Origin: Kluyvera genomosp. 1
Lineage (GTDB): Bacteria > Pseudomonadota > Gammaproteobacteria > Enterobacterales > Enterobacteriaceae
NCBI RefSeq assembly: GCF_001266615.1
Contig: NZ_LGHZ01000028.1
Location: 24,006 to 88,005, forward strand
Reading direction: 5' to 3'
DNA length: 64,000 nucleotides
The position numbers and the translations under genes are program-made. The notes under the pieces are model-generated. The model had not been told where the DNA came from and searched no databases. It saw only the letters and a list, made by a program, of their open reading frames with translations. Every line of letters begins with the position of its first letter. Positions within the stretch are counted from its first letter, which is position 1. Positions 13,265-23,749 of the stretch are shown here, in pieces.

Positions 13265-13930
13265 TTACCGCGTAATATCCCAGCCGCGAGCTTTCCAGAG
13301 ATCCGGTAATTGCGCCAGATCGGTAAACATCGTCACCCTCGGGTGATCGATCGGTTTGTTATGCGGGTCGGCGCAGAAGTAGAACACTTCCATCCCGGCA
13401 TCAATCCCCGACTGGGCTCCGGCCGATGAATCATCCACCAGAATGCAGTTCTCGACATTGACGTTCATGGCCTTGGCCGCGTGGTACATCAGCGCCGGAT
13501 CGGGCTTCCAGCGTTGAATATCGTAGCCGCTAAACAGCTTTTCCGGAAAATGGTGCAACATTCCCAGTTTGCCCAGCGAATGCTGCATTTTGCTGACCGG
13601 GCCATTGGAGACGATACACATCGGGATATTAACTGCATCAATAAGGTCGTTAGCGCCATCGATAACGTCGAGTTCCGTGTCGAAAAGGCGTGCGACCTCT
13701 GCGCGGTAAACGGGCTCTAACGCGGACTTTTCAAGCGTTGTGCCGTGTTCTTCGTTGATGATATCGATGATTTCGTAGAGCTTTACACCCTTGAAACGTT
13801 TAAAAATCTCTTCCAGATCGAGCGTGATGCCAAATGTTTTAAACATGTGGACGTAGGCCCGTGAACAGATAACTTCGCTGTCGACCAGCGTACCGTCACA
13901 GTCGAAAAAAACCGCTTCAACTCCGGACAT
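13265..13930 (-). CDS. yieH: HAD-family sugar-phosphate phosphatase (6-phosphogluconate phosphatase type)
   Basis: 221 aa, same length as E. coli YieH, reported to dephosphorylate 6-phosphogluconate and related compounds. Haloacid dehalogenase motifs: motif I DCDGTLVDSE with the nucleophilic Asp near residue 10, motif II in CIVSNGP near 108, the Lys of WKPDPALM near 140 and the acidic VDDSSAGAQSG near 167. Cytoplasmic, no signal. It is divergent from adeP and convergent with phoU. In vivo role is not settled for the family. Confidence 0.93.
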   Translation of the reverse strand: MSGVEAVFFDCDGTLVDSEVICSRAYVHMFKTFGITLDLEEIFKRFKGVKLYEIIDIINEEHGTTLEKSALEPVYRAEVARLFDTELDVIDGANDLIDAVNIPMCIVSNGPVSKMQHSLGKLGMLHHFPEKLFSGYDIQRWKPDPALMYHAAKAMNVNVENCILVDDSSAGAQSGIDAGMEVFYFCADPHNKPIDHPRVTMFTDLAQLPDLWKARGWDITR

Positions 13931-13980
13931 GTCATTTCCTTTTTAACAAGTTTAACGTTTACGTAATGCAGAATTCAGAG

Positions 13981-13996
13981 ACGCAATCGTTGCCGT
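13981..13996 (+). promoter_or_regulatory. PurR-type operator upstream of adeP
   Basis: ACGCAATCGTTGCCGT matches the 16-bp PurR box (ANGCAANCGNTTNCNT) at all fixed positions but one. It lies 103 bases before the adeP ATG. AdeP (YieG) imports adenine, and E. coli yieG is a member of the PurR regulon, so repression by PurR with hypoxanthine or guanine is expected. Confidence 0.75.
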
Positions 13997-14098
13997 ATAA
14001 GCAAAATCAATGAAAAAAGTATCTCATAACCGCGCCTATTGTCGCATTTTGGTATAGGATAGCGACGAATTTTCCTCCCTTTTCTGCGGAAATAGATA

Positions 14099-15436
14099 AT
14101 GAGTCAACAACACACCACCCCGGCTTCCGGTCAGGGGATACTGGAGCGCGTGTTTAAACTGCGCGAACACGGCACAACGGCACGCACCGAAGTGATCGCC
14201 GGTTTCACCACCTTCCTGACGATGGTCTACATCGTTTTCGTAAACCCGCAAATTCTTGGCGTCGCCGGGATGGACACCAGCGCGGTGTTCGTGACGACCT
14301 GTCTGATTGCGGCGCTGGGCAGTATCCTGATGGGCGTATTCGCTAACCTGCCGGTGGCGCTGGCGCCAGCGATGGGTCTGAACGCCTTCTTCGCGTTTGT
14401 GGTGGTACAGGCCATGGGCCTGCCGTGGCAGGTAGGTATGGGTGCCATCTTCTGGGGTGCTGTGGGCCTGCTGCTGTTGACGATTTTCCGCGTGCGTTAC
14501 TGGATGATTGCGAATATCCCGGTGAGCCTGCGTGTTGGTATTACCAGCGGTATCGGCCTGTTCATCGGCATGATGGGGCTGAAAAACGCCGGTGTTATCG
14601 TGGCTAACCAGGATACGCTGGTTTCTATTGGTAACCTGACGTCTCACAGCGTGCTGCTGGGTGTGCTGGGCTTCTTTATCATCGCGATTCTGGCATCCCG
14701 TAATATCCATGCGGCGGTGCTGGTCTCTATCGTGGTGACGACTCTGCTGGGTTGGATGCTTGGTGATGTCCACTATAGCGGCATCGTATCTGCGCCACCG
14801 AGCATTACGACAGTGGTAGGCCAGGTAGATCTTGCTGGGTCATTTAACCTCGGCCTGGCGGGCGTCATTTTCTCCTTTATGCTGGTTAACCTGTTTGACT
14901 CCTCCGGTACGCTGATTGGCGTCACCGATAAAGCGGGTCTGGCTGATGAGAAGGGTAAATTCCCGCGCATGAAGCAGGCGCTGTTCGTGGATAGCGTTTC
15001 GTCTGTGGCTGGTTCCTTTATTGGTACCTCTTCCGTCACCGCCTATATCGAATCCTCTTCCGGCGTCTCCGTTGGCGGCCGTACTGGTCTGACGGCGGTG
15101 GTCGTGGGTCTGCTATTCCTGCTGGTTATCTTCTTGTCGCCTTTGGCGGGAATGGTTCCAGGCTACGCGGCGGCGGGTGCGCTGATTTACGTTGGCGTGC
15201 TGATGACCTCAAGCCTGTCGCGCGTGAAGTGGGATGACCTGACCGAAGCGGTTCCCGCGTTCATCACCGCGGTGATGATGCCGTTTAGCTTCTCGATTAC
15301 CGAAGGTATCGCGCTGGGCTTCATCTCTTACTGCATCATGAAAATCGGTACCGGTCGTTTCCGTGACCTCAGCCCGTGCGTGATTGTGGTTGCGCTGCTG
15401 TTTGTGCTGAAAATTGTGTTTATCGACGCCCACTAA
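14099..15436 (+). CDS. adeP: Adenine permease (AzgA-like NCS2 transporter)
   Basis: 445 aa, same length as E. coli AdeP/YieG, a high-affinity adenine:proton symporter of the inner membrane. Hydrophobic throughout, with about 12-14 membrane segments; the conserved ALAPAMGLNAFFAF near residue 80, LVNLFDSSGTLIGVTD near 260 and SSVTAYIESSSGVSVGGRTG near 310 form the AzgA-type substrate site. Own promoter with a PurR box, and a terminator after the stop. Nothing unusual. Confidence 0.96.
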   Translation: MSQQHTTPASGQGILERVFKLREHGTTARTEVIAGFTTFLTMVYIVFVNPQILGVAGMDTSAVFVTTCLIAALGSILMGVFANLPVALAPAMGLNAFFAFVVVQAMGLPWQVGMGAIFWGAVGLLLLTIFRVRYWMIANIPVSLRVGITSGIGLFIGMMGLKNAGVIVANQDTLVSIGNLTSHSVLLGVLGFFIIAILASRNIHAAVLVSIVVTTLLGWMLGDVHYSGIVSAPPSITTVVGQVDLAGSFNLGLAGVIFSFMLVNLFDSSGTLIGVTDKAGLADEKGKFPRMKQALFVDSVSSVAGSFIGTSSVTAYIESSSGVSVGGRTGLTAVVVGLLFLLVIFLSPLAGMVPGYAAAGALIYVGVLMTSSLSRVKWDDLTEAVPAFITAVMMPFSFSITEGIALGFISYCIMKIGTGRFRDLSPCVIVVALLFVLKIVFIDAH

Positions 15437-15491
15437 GGTGCGGTTTGTGGTCTCAGGTGGGCTTTGCTGACCTGAGCTACGGGAAATAAAG

Positions 15492-15524
15492 GCCCGGCAA
15501 GCGTTAACGCTGCCGGGCTTTTTC
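15492..15524. terminator. Convergent terminator between adeP and chrR
   Basis: GCCCGGCA (15492-15499) pairs with TGCCGGGC (15511-15518), with an inner GCGTT/AACGC, followed by TTTTTC on the plus strand. chrR ends on the other strand at 15526. Confidence 0.88.
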
Positions 15525-15525
15525 T

Positions 15526-16092
15526 TTACGCTTTCACGCGCTGAATGTAATCGCCAAATGCGGTCAACTGTCCGGTCAGATGATCCAACGTACCTTGCTC
15601 AATCACTTCACCCAGCTGTGGATCGACTTTGTTCTGAATCACGCCGCCCATAAACTCCGGCTTGTTCATCACCATGGCATCGAGGAATACCAGGATTTGA
15701 CGCAGGTGATACTGGCAGCGTGCGCCGCCAATGGCGCCCATGGAGCTGGTCTGGATAAGCACCGGCTTACCGGCCAGCGGTTGATCCGGCAGGCGGGACA
15801 GCCAGTCGATGGCGTTCTTCAGGCCGCCTGGTACGGAGTAGTTATACTCCGGCGTGACGATGACCACGCCATCAGCCAGGCGAATTTGCTCAGCTAGCGC
15901 TTCAACACTTTGTGGGAATCCATCTTCTTGTTGCAGGTCAGCATCATACAGCGGGATATCGCCAATCGACGGCAGCGCAGAAACGCTCATGCCCGCCGGG
16001 GCGATTTTTGGCAGGGTGCGTGCAACCATACCGTTAAATGAACCTTTGCGCAGGCTTCCCAATAACGTAACAACTTTCAACGCTTCAGACAT
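15526..16092 (-). CDS. chrR: NAD(P)H-dependent FMN quinone/chromate reductase
   Basis: 188 aa, same length as E. coli ChrR (YieF). Flavodoxin-like FMN reductase that makes a two-electron reduction of quinones and can reduce chromate, thought to limit oxidative stress. The FMN-phosphate loop is LLGSLRKGSFN near residue 10, and PEYNYSVPGGLKNAIDW near 80 is the family signature. GGAGTAATC precedes the ATG. Followed on the same strand by no gene; yieE lies upstream 38 bases away and may be cotranscribed. Confidence 0.95.
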   Translation of the reverse strand: MSEALKVVTLLGSLRKGSFNGMVARTLPKIAPAGMSVSALPSIGDIPLYDADLQQEDGFPQSVEALAEQIRLADGVVIVTPEYNYSVPGGLKNAIDWLSRLPDQPLAGKPVLIQTSSMGAIGGARCQYHLRQILVFLDAMVMNKPEFMGGVIQNKVDPQLGEVIEQGTLDHLTGQLTAFGDYIQRVKA

Positions 16093-16130
16093 GATTACTC
16101 CTTTGCATCATGAGGCTGTTTTCAGCCGAA

Positions 16131-16880
16131 TCAGTTGAGTATAAGCGCTTTCTCTGCCGGCAGGCTGGTGAATCTCATCACTCGCGCCGCAGGTTCATTG
16201 GCCCGCGTTTGTGCGTCTGGCAGACTGCGCCAGCCGTATTTGCCATCAAATTCCCATACTTTGAGTTTCTCAATAGAAGGGGAAACGGCGAGTGACCAGG
16301 CCAGTACATCCTCAGCGTCACAAATCGCTTCGAGTTGGTCGGTTGTGGCGGAACGCAGGCGTCCTGAGCCAGGAAGCAATTGAAGTGCCTGCGGTGAGTC
16401 GATGTGCACATCGCCGGTCATTTTGAGCACGCTCTGACGCAGCGCAACCAACTGTACGCGCGCCTCGTGTGGATCGCTTTGGTTGTTAATCCACAGATTT
16501 TCATTGCTGGTAAATCGGTAGTTTTCCATCATTGTCGCCTGCGGCGTATTGCGCAGCACGCGCAGCAGTTCCATATCGAGGCCGCACTGGCCTTCGGTGG
16601 TCAGCGCTACACCAACAATATTGCCCGCATAGGCGATGGAAAAATCAGGTAGGTGGCTGTCTTTAAAGAAGGGTTTACCTTCTTTTTGCGTCACGATTTC
16701 AGGAAGTTCGCTGATGCCATAAAGCATAAACAGCAGCTCGGCTAACAGCGCGCGCGACGCCAGAAAGCGAGTACGGCGATAGGCCGGCAGCTGACGTGCG
16801 ATATTGTGGCTGGTGGATGATAGCCTGACCGACAGTAGATGCCCGTCCTTGAGGATCCCTCTTGCAAAGTGCGTCGCCAT
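16131..16880 (-). CDS. yieE: 4'-phosphopantetheinyl transferase superfamily protein
   Basis: 249 aa, like E. coli YieE. The fold is the Sfp-type PPTase; the conserved acidic segment appears as CGLDMELLR near residue 118 after FSIAYAGNIVGVALT. PPTases transfer the phosphopantetheine arm from CoA to a carrier protein, but the carrier for YieE is unknown and part of the second motif (WxxKEA) is not obvious, so the enzyme activity is uncertain. Upstream of chrR on the same strand. Confidence 0.85.
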   Translation of the reverse strand: MATHFARGILKDGHLLSVRLSSTSHNIARQLPAYRRTRFLASRALLAELLFMLYGISELPEIVTQKEGKPFFKDSHLPDFSIAYAGNIVGVALTTEGQCGLDMELLRVLRNTPQATMMENYRFTSNENLWINNQSDPHEARVQLVALRQSVLKMTGDVHIDSPQALQLLPGSGRLRSATTDQLEAICDAEDVLAWSLAVSPSIEKLKVWEFDGKYGWRSLPDAQTRANEPAARVMRFTSLPAEKALILN

Positions 16881-17037
16881 TTTTCGCTCCGTGATTAATG
16901 GACTGTGGATATTACGAGAGTAACATTTACGCTAGCTATGATCAGGTTTTACTGCCTAAAAATGCGAATGAAAAGGGGTATTACGAGACTTTTACACTTC
17001 CCCTTAACTGAAACGCATTATTTTTACGAATAATGAG

Positions 17038-17997
17038 TCAGGAAACAGTGAGATATAAGGATTTGAGGGTTTCGCGCAGCCAAATGATTTTTGGGTTGTG
17101 GCTGTTTCGTTTATGCCAAAGCAGGGTAAACGGAACCAGTAATTTATCCAATTGCGCGGTTTCGAACGGCAGAGGCCTTGCGACCAGCGATAGCTGATGA
17201 AGCTGGTTATAGTATCGGCAATAGCGTGGTGCGGTGGCCAGCATAGCGTGATCCGGCTGGGCGGCCATAAACAGCGACTGCTCAAACCCTGGCAGGTTTA
17301 AGGCGATGTTGCGCTCACGCCCCATCTCCTGAAGGACATCGTCCAGTGCCCAGGTATCGCTTTGCTCCCAGCTGATACTGATATGCGGGTAGCGTAGAAA
17401 CGTCTCCAGATTCCACTCTTCCTGGAGTGCTGGATGATCCTCGCGCAGCCAAACGCAGGGAAGATCGGAAAAAAGCACTTCATAATCAATCGACAGCGGC
17501 AGCAGGCTCAGCAGTTCGCGCGAGCGCGGGTGGCTTTCGCGCCCGGTAAAGCCGATATCTACCTCGCCGCGAATGATCGCATCAAGGGAGTCGTAGTCCC
17601 AGTTGCGGACTTTGATCGTCGCCTGGGGATAACGCTGGTAGATCTGCTGCGAGAGCGCATTGAACATGATCATCACCAGCGGTGTTTCGGCCACCAGATC
17701 AAACTTCAGTCCGCGCGGTGTTTCATGATTTGGCTTATCCAGCAGCTGGTTGCCCATTTGCATCCACTCCGCCAGGCTCTGCTCCATACTGAGCATCAGC
17801 GGTGTGGGGGTGAGCCCCAGCGGGGTGTTCACAAACAGTGGATCGTCAAACCAGACCCGCAGCTTCGACAGTGATTTACTGACCGCCGAGGGCGTGACGT
17901 TCATCCGTTTAGCGGTTTTGGTCACGCTACGTTCCTGCATCAGAAGCTGCAGGCAGAGCAGTAAATTAAGATCGAGACTGCTGAGGGATTTCTTCAT
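17038..17997 (-). CDS. yidZ: LysR-family transcriptional regulator YidZ
   Basis: 319 aa with the start at 17997, giving [20 protein letters not shown] like E. coli YidZ. An N-terminal winged helix-turn-helix (residues about 9-66, with [20 protein letters not shown]) is followed by a LysR substrate-binding domain. The gene overlaps the end of mdtL by 32 bases on the same strand, so the pair is translated together. An in-frame longer start at 18027 would lie further inside mdtL and is not needed. The effector is unknown. Confidence 0.93.
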   Translation of the reverse strand: MKKSLSSLDLNLLLCLQLLMQERSVTKTAKRMNVTPSAVSKSLSKLRVWFDDPLFVNTPLGLTPTPLMLSMEQSLAEWMQMGNQLLDKPNHETPRGLKFDLVAETPLVMIMFNALSQQIYQRYPQATIKVRNWDYDSLDAIIRGEVDIGFTGRESHPRSRELLSLLPLSIDYEVLFSDLPCVWLREDHPALQEEWNLETFLRYPHISISWEQSDTWALDDVLQEMGRERNIALNLPGFEQSLFMAAQPDHAMLATAPRYCRYYNQLHQLSLVARPLPFETAQLDKLLVPFTLLWHKRNSHNPKIIWLRETLKSLYLTVS

Positions 17998-19147
17998 GAG
18001 CGGACGCAGACCGGTTAGGAGCAACAATGAGAATTAACAGGATGCTCACTATGCTACAGCCAATCAGAATCCCGATCAGCATATTCAGCGCGTCAAAGCC
18101 GAGGATAGCGGCTAGCCAAATCCACAGCGATGAACCGCAAACCTGCGCAATGCCCAGCGCTGAGCTGGCCACCCCCGCGCGCAGTGAGAAAGGGCCCAGC
18201 GCCTGGCTCATGGCGACACCAAAACCAACCGAGAAACCGGCACAGATTAAGGTTAATCCCAATAGCTTCACGGCATGGGTATTGGAGAGTGTTAACACGA
18301 TGCCCGCGGCCAGAAATAGCGCTTGTGAAGTCAGCATCAAGGTCCGGGGCTTGAATAGGCTCAGGGCGAACGGCGTGGAGAACGATACTGCCATACTGAT
18401 GCCGGCCGTCATTGCCATAGTGGTGGCGTACTCTCCGCGATCAAAACCCATCACCTCCATCAGTAACACCGGTGAGGTGTTCACGAAGGTTAGGATCACC
18501 GACACGCTGAGGGTCGTAATCGCAAGGCGGCTGAGGAAAAAGCGGTTTAACAACGACTCGGCGCCACGCTCCGTTGGCGTTGCGGTCTGTAAAGCTGCTG
18601 GGCGCGATTCTCGCAGGATAAATACCGACAGCAGGCATACAGCCACCCCCATGCCAATCATCGTGTAGAACAGGCTCTGCCACGGGTATTTGAGCATGAT
18701 CAGATGCCCCATCACCGGCGCTAATACCGGAACGATGCAGGTGATGCCGTTAAGTAGAGAGAGCACTTTTGCCCGACGGCGATCGTCCAGCGTATCGCGC
18801 AAGATGGCAAACGCCACCACGTAACAGCAGCCCGCGCCAATGCCTTGAATAAAGCGACCTATCAGGAACGGCGTGCCGCTTTCAGCCATCGAACAGAGCG
18901 CGGAGGCGAGAATATAGATAACCGCACCAACGATGGCGACCGGCTTGCGTCCAGACTGATCGGCCACTTTACCGGCAAACAGCATGGCCGTTGCCATCCC
19001 GGCCAGATAGACCGAAAACGCGATATGCAATTGCGCTTCGCTGGCCTGTAAATCAGCAGCAATACGGGGTAATCCCACCAGATACATATCAATTCCGGCG
19101 GGATACAGGAGAACCAGGGCAAAACTGCAGATCAGAAAGCGCGTCAT
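17966..19147 (-). CDS. mdtL: Major facilitator drug efflux transporter MdtL
   Basis: 393 aa (K-12 relative 391). Twelve-helix MFS exporter of the DHA1 type; in E. coli it gives resistance to chloramphenicol when overexpressed. Motif A-like [17 protein letters not shown] lies after the second helix near residue 60 and the efflux motif C region [21 protein letters not shown] follows near 100 (written in two overlapping parts: [12 protein letters not shown] and [12 protein letters not shown]). Upstream of and overlapping yidZ. Confidence 0.94.
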   Translation of the reverse strand: MTRFLICSFALVLLYPAGIDMYLVGLPRIAADLQASEAQLHIAFSVYLAGMATAMLFAGKVADQSGRKPVAIVGAVIYILASALCSMAESGTPFLIGRFIQGIGAGCCYVVAFAILRDTLDDRRRAKVLSLLNGITCIVPVLAPVMGHLIMLKYPWQSLFYTMIGMGVAVCLLSVFILRESRPAALQTATPTERGAESLLNRFFLSRLAITTLSVSVILTFVNTSPVLLMEVMGFDRGEYATTMAMTAGISMAVSFSTPFALSLFKPRTLMLTSQALFLAAGIVLTLSNTHAVKLLGLTLICAGFSVGFGVAMSQALGPFSLRAGVASSALGIAQVCGSSLWIWLAAILGFDALNMLIGILIGCSIVSILLILIVAPNRSASAHEEIPQQSRS

Positions 19148-19241
19148 AGCAACCTCATCAGGAATGTGGCGCTAAGCATACGGGGAGAGCGTCTGTGGCA
19201 CGAGTTGCCATTTGGACAACCGTGATTTCCTGGCAGGAAAC

Positions 19242-19649
19242 TTACTTCCAGACTCGTGCCATTCCTTCACTTTCCGGGCGAACGGATTCGAAACCAAATT
19301 TAGCGTACAGTTCGGGAACATCAGCAACTAACGAAACATAAGAGCCCTTGAAAGCATTGGCATTAAGCCAATGAATGAGTGCCTCCATAACTTTGCGGCC
19401 TAAGCCTTTTCCCTGATGCGCGGGATCAACGGCGATATCGACAATTTCGAAGTTCAGCGCGCCATCACCGACGATGCGGCCCATTCCCACGGGAATGCCT
19501 TGCCACAGAATATGCACGCCGTAGCAGCTGCGAGGGAGCCCTATTTTGGCGGCCGCAAGAGGACGGGGCGAAAGTCCAGAAATCTGGCGTAGGCGGCAAA
19601 AGTCTTCAGCGTTAGGAACGGTTTCGATCAGGGTATATTCAGCTGTCAT
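19242..19649 (-). CDS. GNAT-family N-acetyltransferase
   Basis: 135 aa, cytoplasmic. The acetyl-CoA-binding motif A reads VDPAHQGKGLGRKVMEALI near residues 78-96 (Q/R-x-x-G-x-G), and motif B ends in LYAKFGFESV near 118, the usual C-terminal GNAT pattern. The substrate cannot be inferred. It stands alone between mdtL and mnmE; K-12 has no gene I recognise at this place. The ATG at 19649 is preceded by GGTAAC on the minus strand, a weak ribosome site. Confidence 0.85.
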   Translation of the reverse strand: MTAEYTLIETVPNAEDFCRLRQISGLSPRPLAAAKIGLPRSCYGVHILWQGIPVGMGRIVGDGALNFEIVDIAVDPAHQGKGLGRKVMEALIHWLNANAFKGSYVSLVADVPELYAKFGFESVRPESEGMARVWK

Positions 19650-19718
19650 TACGGTTACCTGTTTTACATGGATAGTGAGTTTTAGCAGGCTTTTTCTGAT
19701 GCAGGCAAGGCAGGGAGA

Positions 19719-19763
19719 GGGAAAAGAAAAACGCCGGAATCAGGCTTAATGCGATTCCGGCGT
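19719..19763 (-). terminator. Intrinsic terminator of mnmE
   Basis: A perfect 11-bp inverted repeat (ACGCCGGAATC at 19731-19741 with GATTCCGGCGT at 19753-19763, 11-base loop). Read on the minus strand it is followed by TTTTTCTTTTCC, directly after the mnmE stop. Confidence 0.9.
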
Positions 19764-19769
19764 AATGAC

Positions 19770-21134
19770 TTATTTACCGATACAGAAGCTGGAGAAAATC
19801 CGTCCCAGCAGGTCGTCGGAGGTAAACTCGCCGGTTATCTCGCTCAGGCACTGTTGAGACAGGCGCAGCTCTTCTGCTAGCAGTTCACCTGCCCAGGCGC
19901 CCAGCAGCTGCGCTTTACCCTGTTGCAAGTGCTCTGCGGCGTCTGACAGTGCCTGCAGATGGCGACGACGCGCCAGGAAGCCGCCTTCCATATTGGTTTC
20001 AAAGCCCATGCTCTGCTTGAGATGGTTTCGCAGCACGTCAACGCCTTCACCGGTGCGCGCGGAAAGGCGTACAAGTGAGTGGCCATTTACTTCGCTAAGG
20101 CCCAACGTCTCACCGGTAATGTCCGCTTTGTTACGCACCACGGTGATCGGGAGCGTTTTCGGCAGGCGGGCGATAAAGTCCGGCCAAATCTCCGCTGGGT
20201 CGGTGGCGTCGGTAGTGGTGCCATCAACCATAAACAGCACGCGGTCGGCCTGTTCGATTTCCTGCCAGGCGCGTTCGATACCGATACGCTCCACTTCATC
20301 GCTCGCCTCGCGTAGCCCGGCGGTATCGATAATGTGCAGCGGCATGCCATCGATATGAATATGTTCACGTAGTACGTCGCGGGTCGTACCGGCGATATCG
20401 GTGACGATGGCTGCTTCACGGCCGGCCAGCGCGTTCAGCAGGCTCGATTTCCCGGCGTTTGGACGCCCGGCGATGACCACTTTCATCCCTTCACGCAGCA
20501 GACTGCCCTGACGGGCTTCTGCGCGAACGGCATCGAGATCGGCAATCACGTTATTCAGCTGGGCTTCGATTTTACCGTCAGAGAGAAAGTCGATCTCTTC
20601 ATCCGGGAAATCGATAGCTGCTTCGACAAAGATGCGCAGGTGAGTGAGTGCTTCCACAAGGTGGTTAACGCGGGTAGAGAATGCACCCTGCAGCGAGTTC
20701 AGCGCAGAACGTGCCGCCTGCTCTGAGCTGGCATCAATCAGGTCGGCAATTGCCTCAGCCTGAGCCAGATCGAGCTTGTCGTTTAAAAATGCGCGCTCGG
20801 AGAATTCACCGGGTTTAGCGATACGCACGCCCGGCAGCGTCAGAATGCGTTTAAGCAGCAAATCGAGAATCACCGGGCCGCCGTGGCCCTGGAGTTCCAA
20901 CACATCTTCACCGGTAAAGGAGTTAGGGCCGGGGAACCACAGCGCAATCCCCTGATCCAGCGCACTGCCGTCACCGTCTTTGAACGGCAGATAGTCGGCA
21001 TAGCGTGGCTTCGGCAGCTTACCTAACACGGCCTGCGCGACGTCGCGCGCCTTCAGACCGGAGATACGCAAAATGCCCACGCCACCGCGTCCCGGTGGGG
21101 TTGCCTGGGCGACAATAGTGTCGTTATGGCTCAT
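19770..21134 (-). CDS. mnmE: tRNA uridine-5-carboxymethylaminomethyl(34) synthesis GTPase
   Basis: 454 aa, family length. With MnmG it modifies U34 in the wobble position of several tRNAs. The N-terminal tetrahydrofolate-binding domain, a helical domain and an inserted G domain are present: G1 [12 protein letters not shown] near 222, G3 [13 protein letters not shown] near 270, G4 NKAD near 335, and the C-terminal FCIGK Cys motif that ends the protein. Reads in the same direction as yidC upstream, with a terminator between them. Confidence 0.98.
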   Translation of the reverse strand: MSHNDTIVAQATPPGRGGVGILRISGLKARDVAQAVLGKLPKPRYADYLPFKDGDGSALDQGIALWFPGPNSFTGEDVLELQGHGGPVILDLLLKRILTLPGVRIAKPGEFSERAFLNDKLDLAQAEAIADLIDASSEQAARSALNSLQGAFSTRVNHLVEALTHLRIFVEAAIDFPDEEIDFLSDGKIEAQLNNVIADLDAVRAEARQGSLLREGMKVVIAGRPNAGKSSLLNALAGREAAIVTDIAGTTRDVLREHIHIDGMPLHIIDTAGLREASDEVERIGIERAWQEIEQADRVLFMVDGTTTDATDPAEIWPDFIARLPKTLPITVVRNKADITGETLGLSEVNGHSLVRLSARTGEGVDVLRNHLKQSMGFETNMEGGFLARRRHLQALSDAAEHLQQGKAQLLGAWAGELLAEELRLSQQCLSEITGEFTSDDLLGRIFSSFCIGK

Positions 21135-21157
21135 GGTTAGTCTCTACGTTGTTGCAA

Positions 21158-21184
21158 TAAAAAAGGCGGTCATTAGACCGCCTT
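21158..21184 (-). terminator. Intrinsic terminator after yidC
   Basis: On the minus strand a perfect 9-bp stem AAGGCGGTC / GACCGCCTT with a 4-base loop runs into six T (21159-21164 on the plus strand). It ends the rpmH-rnpA-yidD-yidC transcript before mnmE. Confidence 0.9.
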
Positions 21185-21209
21185 CCATTTTAGCGCTTAC
21201 TGCACCGAA

Positions 21210-22856
21210 TCAGGATTTTTTCTTCTCGCGGCTATGCAGGCCACGTTTTTCCAGACCACGGTAAATCAGCTGCTGCTGAATAATGGTTACCAGGTTGCTG
21301 ACGATATAGTAAACCACCAGACCGGATGGGAACCACAGGAAGAACACCGTGAAGATGACCGGCATAAAGGTCATGATCTTCTGCTGCATCGGGTCGGTTA
21401 CCGTGGTCGGAGACATCTTCTGAATGAAGAACATCGTCGCGCCCATGATGATCGGCAGGATGTAGTACGGGTCTTGTGCTGACAGGTCATGAATCCACAG
21501 GATGAACGGCGCATGACGCAGTTCAACGGATGCACTCAGCATGTAGTACAGCGCAAGGAAGATTGGCATCTGAATAATCAGCGGGAAGCAGCCACCCAGT
21601 GGGTTCACTTTTTCCGCTTTATACAGGGCCATCATTTCCTGGCTTTGACGCTGTTTGTCGTCACCCAGACGCTCACGCATTGCCTGAATTTTCGGCTGCA
21701 GCATACGCATCTTCGCCATGGAGGTGTACTGCGCTTTAGTCAGCGGGTACATGATGCCACGAACGATAAAGGTGATAACGATGATGGAGAAGCCCCAGTT
21801 GCCCAGGAAGCTATGGATCCATTTCAGCAGTTTGAACAGCGGCTGAGAGATGAACCACAGCCAGCCGTAGTCAACGGTCAGATCCAGGTGTGGCGCAACG
21901 GCTGCCATTTTGTCCTGAATGGCTGGGCCGACCCACAGGGTGCTGTTCAGCTTATCAACCTGGCCTGGTTGAACCAGAACCGGCTGAGATTTGTAACCAA
22001 TCGCCACGACGCCGTTACCGAGGTTAGCGGTGTAGAGGTTATTGGTACCTTTGTTTTCTGGAACCCATGCAGTAGTGAAGTACTGCTGCAGCATTGCCAC
22101 CCAACCGTTCTGGGTATTGGTGCTCAGGTTTTCGTTATCAACGATCGTATCGAATTTGTATTTTTCATATTTCGAATCGGAAGTTGAGTACGCCGCTCCG
22201 CGGAAGGTGTGCATGGTAGACAGGCCACCGGTCTGGGTATCGCGACTGGTTGGCAGCGCAGCGGTTTGCTTGAGCTGGCCGAAGGTCGAGATTTCCAGCG
22301 GTTTGTCGCTGACGTTCTGCACGTTGTAGCCAACGTTCACCGCATAATCACCGCGTTTCAGAGTGAAGGTTTTGGTGAAGACGTTGCCCGCTTTATCGGT
22401 ATAGGTCAGTGGAATGACGAGTTCATTCTGACCGTCAGCCAGTACAAACGCATCTTTATCAACGTTATACAGCGGACGAGGGCCATTAGCCGGGTTATCC
22501 GGGCCGTCACGACCGGTTAAGCCGCTCTGCGCCTGATAGATAAACTGTGGTGTGGTTTCCAGTAACTGGAACGGTTCGTCAGATTTCAGTGCTTTCGGGT
22601 AAGCCGGAAGCAGTGCCTGCTCAACATCACCACCGCGGGTGTTGATGGTCAGCTCAAGCACATCAGTTTTAACCGTGATCAGTTTCCCTTGGCCACTGGC
22701 CGGTACGCCCTGGTCTGCGGCGCTACCCGCTGCTGTGGTCGTAGTCTGCGTGGTCTGCTGCTGGGTCTGAGGATTGTTATCCTGCTCCCAGGCTTGCCAG
22801 ATCATGAAAGACACGAACAACAAAGCGATGATAAGAAGATTGCGTTGCGAATCCAT
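21210..22856 (-). CDS. yidC: Membrane protein insertase YidC (Oxa1 family)
   Basis: 548 aa, same length as E. coli YidC. Inserts and folds inner-membrane proteins alone or with SecYEG. An N-terminal membrane segment ([18 protein letters not shown]) leads to a large periplasmic beta-supersandwich (about 30-340), then five membrane segments of the insertase core, with [19 protein letters not shown] near 355 holding the conserved Arg of the hydrophilic groove. The positively charged tail [16 protein letters not shown] binds ribosomes. Two bases separate it from yidD. Confidence 0.98.
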   Translation of the reverse strand: MDSQRNLLIIALLFVSFMIWQAWEQDNNPQTQQQTTQTTTTAAGSAADQGVPASGQGKLITVKTDVLELTINTRGGDVEQALLPAYPKALKSDEPFQLLETTPQFIYQAQSGLTGRDGPDNPANGPRPLYNVDKDAFVLADGQNELVIPLTYTDKAGNVFTKTFTLKRGDYAVNVGYNVQNVSDKPLEISTFGQLKQTAALPTSRDTQTGGLSTMHTFRGAAYSTSDSKYEKYKFDTIVDNENLSTNTQNGWVAMLQQYFTTAWVPENKGTNNLYTANLGNGVVAIGYKSQPVLVQPGQVDKLNSTLWVGPAIQDKMAAVAPHLDLTVDYGWLWFISQPLFKLLKWIHSFLGNWGFSIIVITFIVRGIMYPLTKAQYTSMAKMRMLQPKIQAMRERLGDDKQRQSQEMMALYKAEKVNPLGGCFPLIIQMPIFLALYYMLSASVELRHAPFILWIHDLSAQDPYYILPIIMGATMFFIQKMSPTTVTDPMQQKIMTFMPVIFTVFFLWFPSGLVVYYIVSNLVTIIQQQLIYRGLEKRGLHSREKKKS

Positions 22857-22858
22857 CG

Positions 22859-23116
22859 TTAGTGTTCTCTGGTATCAAATGGTCCAGGCGGGACGGGGTC
22901 GTCACCACCAGGGTGTAAAGGGTGGCATTTTAATACGCGTTTCACTGTCAACCAACTGCCTTTTATCACTCCAAACCTGCGCAATGCCTCAATTCCGTAC
23001 TGAGAACAGGTTGGCGTGAAACGGCAATGCGGCCCGAGTAGCGGACTAATCAGGCGCTGATAGACCCGAATCAGGCCTATCAGGAGCCGGGAGATAGGCG
23101 ACAGTGACGGCGCCAT
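22859..23116 (-). CDS. yidD: Membrane protein insertion efficiency factor YidD
   Basis: 85 aa, as in relatives. Small inner-membrane-associated protein that assists YidC-dependent insertion. The family signature [11 protein letters not shown] lies near residue 30 and [12 protein letters not shown] near the C-terminus. It overlaps the 3' end of rnpA by 37 bases in another frame and runs 2 bases short of yidC, the conserved rpmH-rnpA-yidD-yidC arrangement. Confidence 0.95.
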   Translation of the reverse strand: MAPSLSPISRLLIGLIRVYQRLISPLLGPHCRFTPTCSQYGIEALRRFGVIKGSWLTVKRVLKCHPLHPGGDDPVPPGPFDTREH

Positions 23117-23439
23117 AATTTTTCCAACGCTTCCGAGAGAGCACGGTTATCGAGATCGGCAACCCCTTTCTTCGCCACCACCACGAAATCCATAGGCGGG
23201 AGTTCATGCTGACGTAAACGGAAACTTTCACGCGTCAGACGTTTAATCCGATTGCGTTCATGTGCGCGTTTGACGTTTTTCTTGGCGACGGTAAGACCGA
23301 TGCGGGGATGCCCCAGCGAATTTAGGCGGCCGAGAATGGTGATTTGCGGCGTGCCAGCCCGTTGTGGCTGCTGGAAGACGAATGTGAAATGATTGGGAGT
23401 TAACAAACGTAACTCCCTGGGAAATGCTAGCTTAACCAC
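23080..23439 (-). CDS. rnpA: Ribonuclease P protein component
   Basis: 119 aa. Basic protein subunit of RNase P, which trims the 5' leader of tRNAs. The RNR signature [14 protein letters not shown] lies near residue 60, preceded by [13 protein letters not shown]. The start codon is GTG (complement of CAC at 23437-23439), as in E. coli, giving [15 protein letters not shown]. Located 17 bases after rpmH and overlapping yidD. Confidence 0.97.
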   Translation of the reverse strand: MVKLAFPRELRLLTPNHFTFVFQQPQRAGTPQITILGRLNSLGHPRIGLTVAKKNVKRAHERNRIKRLTRESFRLRQHELPPMDFVVVAKKGVADLDNRALSEALEKLWRRHCRLSPGS

Positions 23440-23456
23440 TCGAAGGGTTAGCTTTA

Positions 23457-23609
<153 letters not shown>

Positions 23610-23699
23610 CTAAACTTGAATAAATTCAATGGCTTTATTGGATATCCGAACGAAAATCGAACGATGGACACCGAAGCCATGGGTGATTAAAGAGGCCGG

Positions 23700-23728
23700 A
23701 TTGTAATAATTGTACACTCCGGAGTCAA
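23700..23728 (-). promoter_or_regulatory. Sigma-70 promoter of rpmH
   Basis: On the minus strand TTGACT (23728-23723) and TACAAT (23705-23700) are 17 bases apart, a near-consensus sigma-70 promoter about 100 bases before the rpmH ATG. Confidence 0.75.
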
Positions 23729-23749
23729 TTCTCTTTCCTTATTTACCGC

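Noticed and set aside
17997..18027. Longer YidZ start at 18027
   Set aside because: The extra ten residues lie inside mdtL and are absent from relatives; the ATG at 17997 gives the standard N-terminus.
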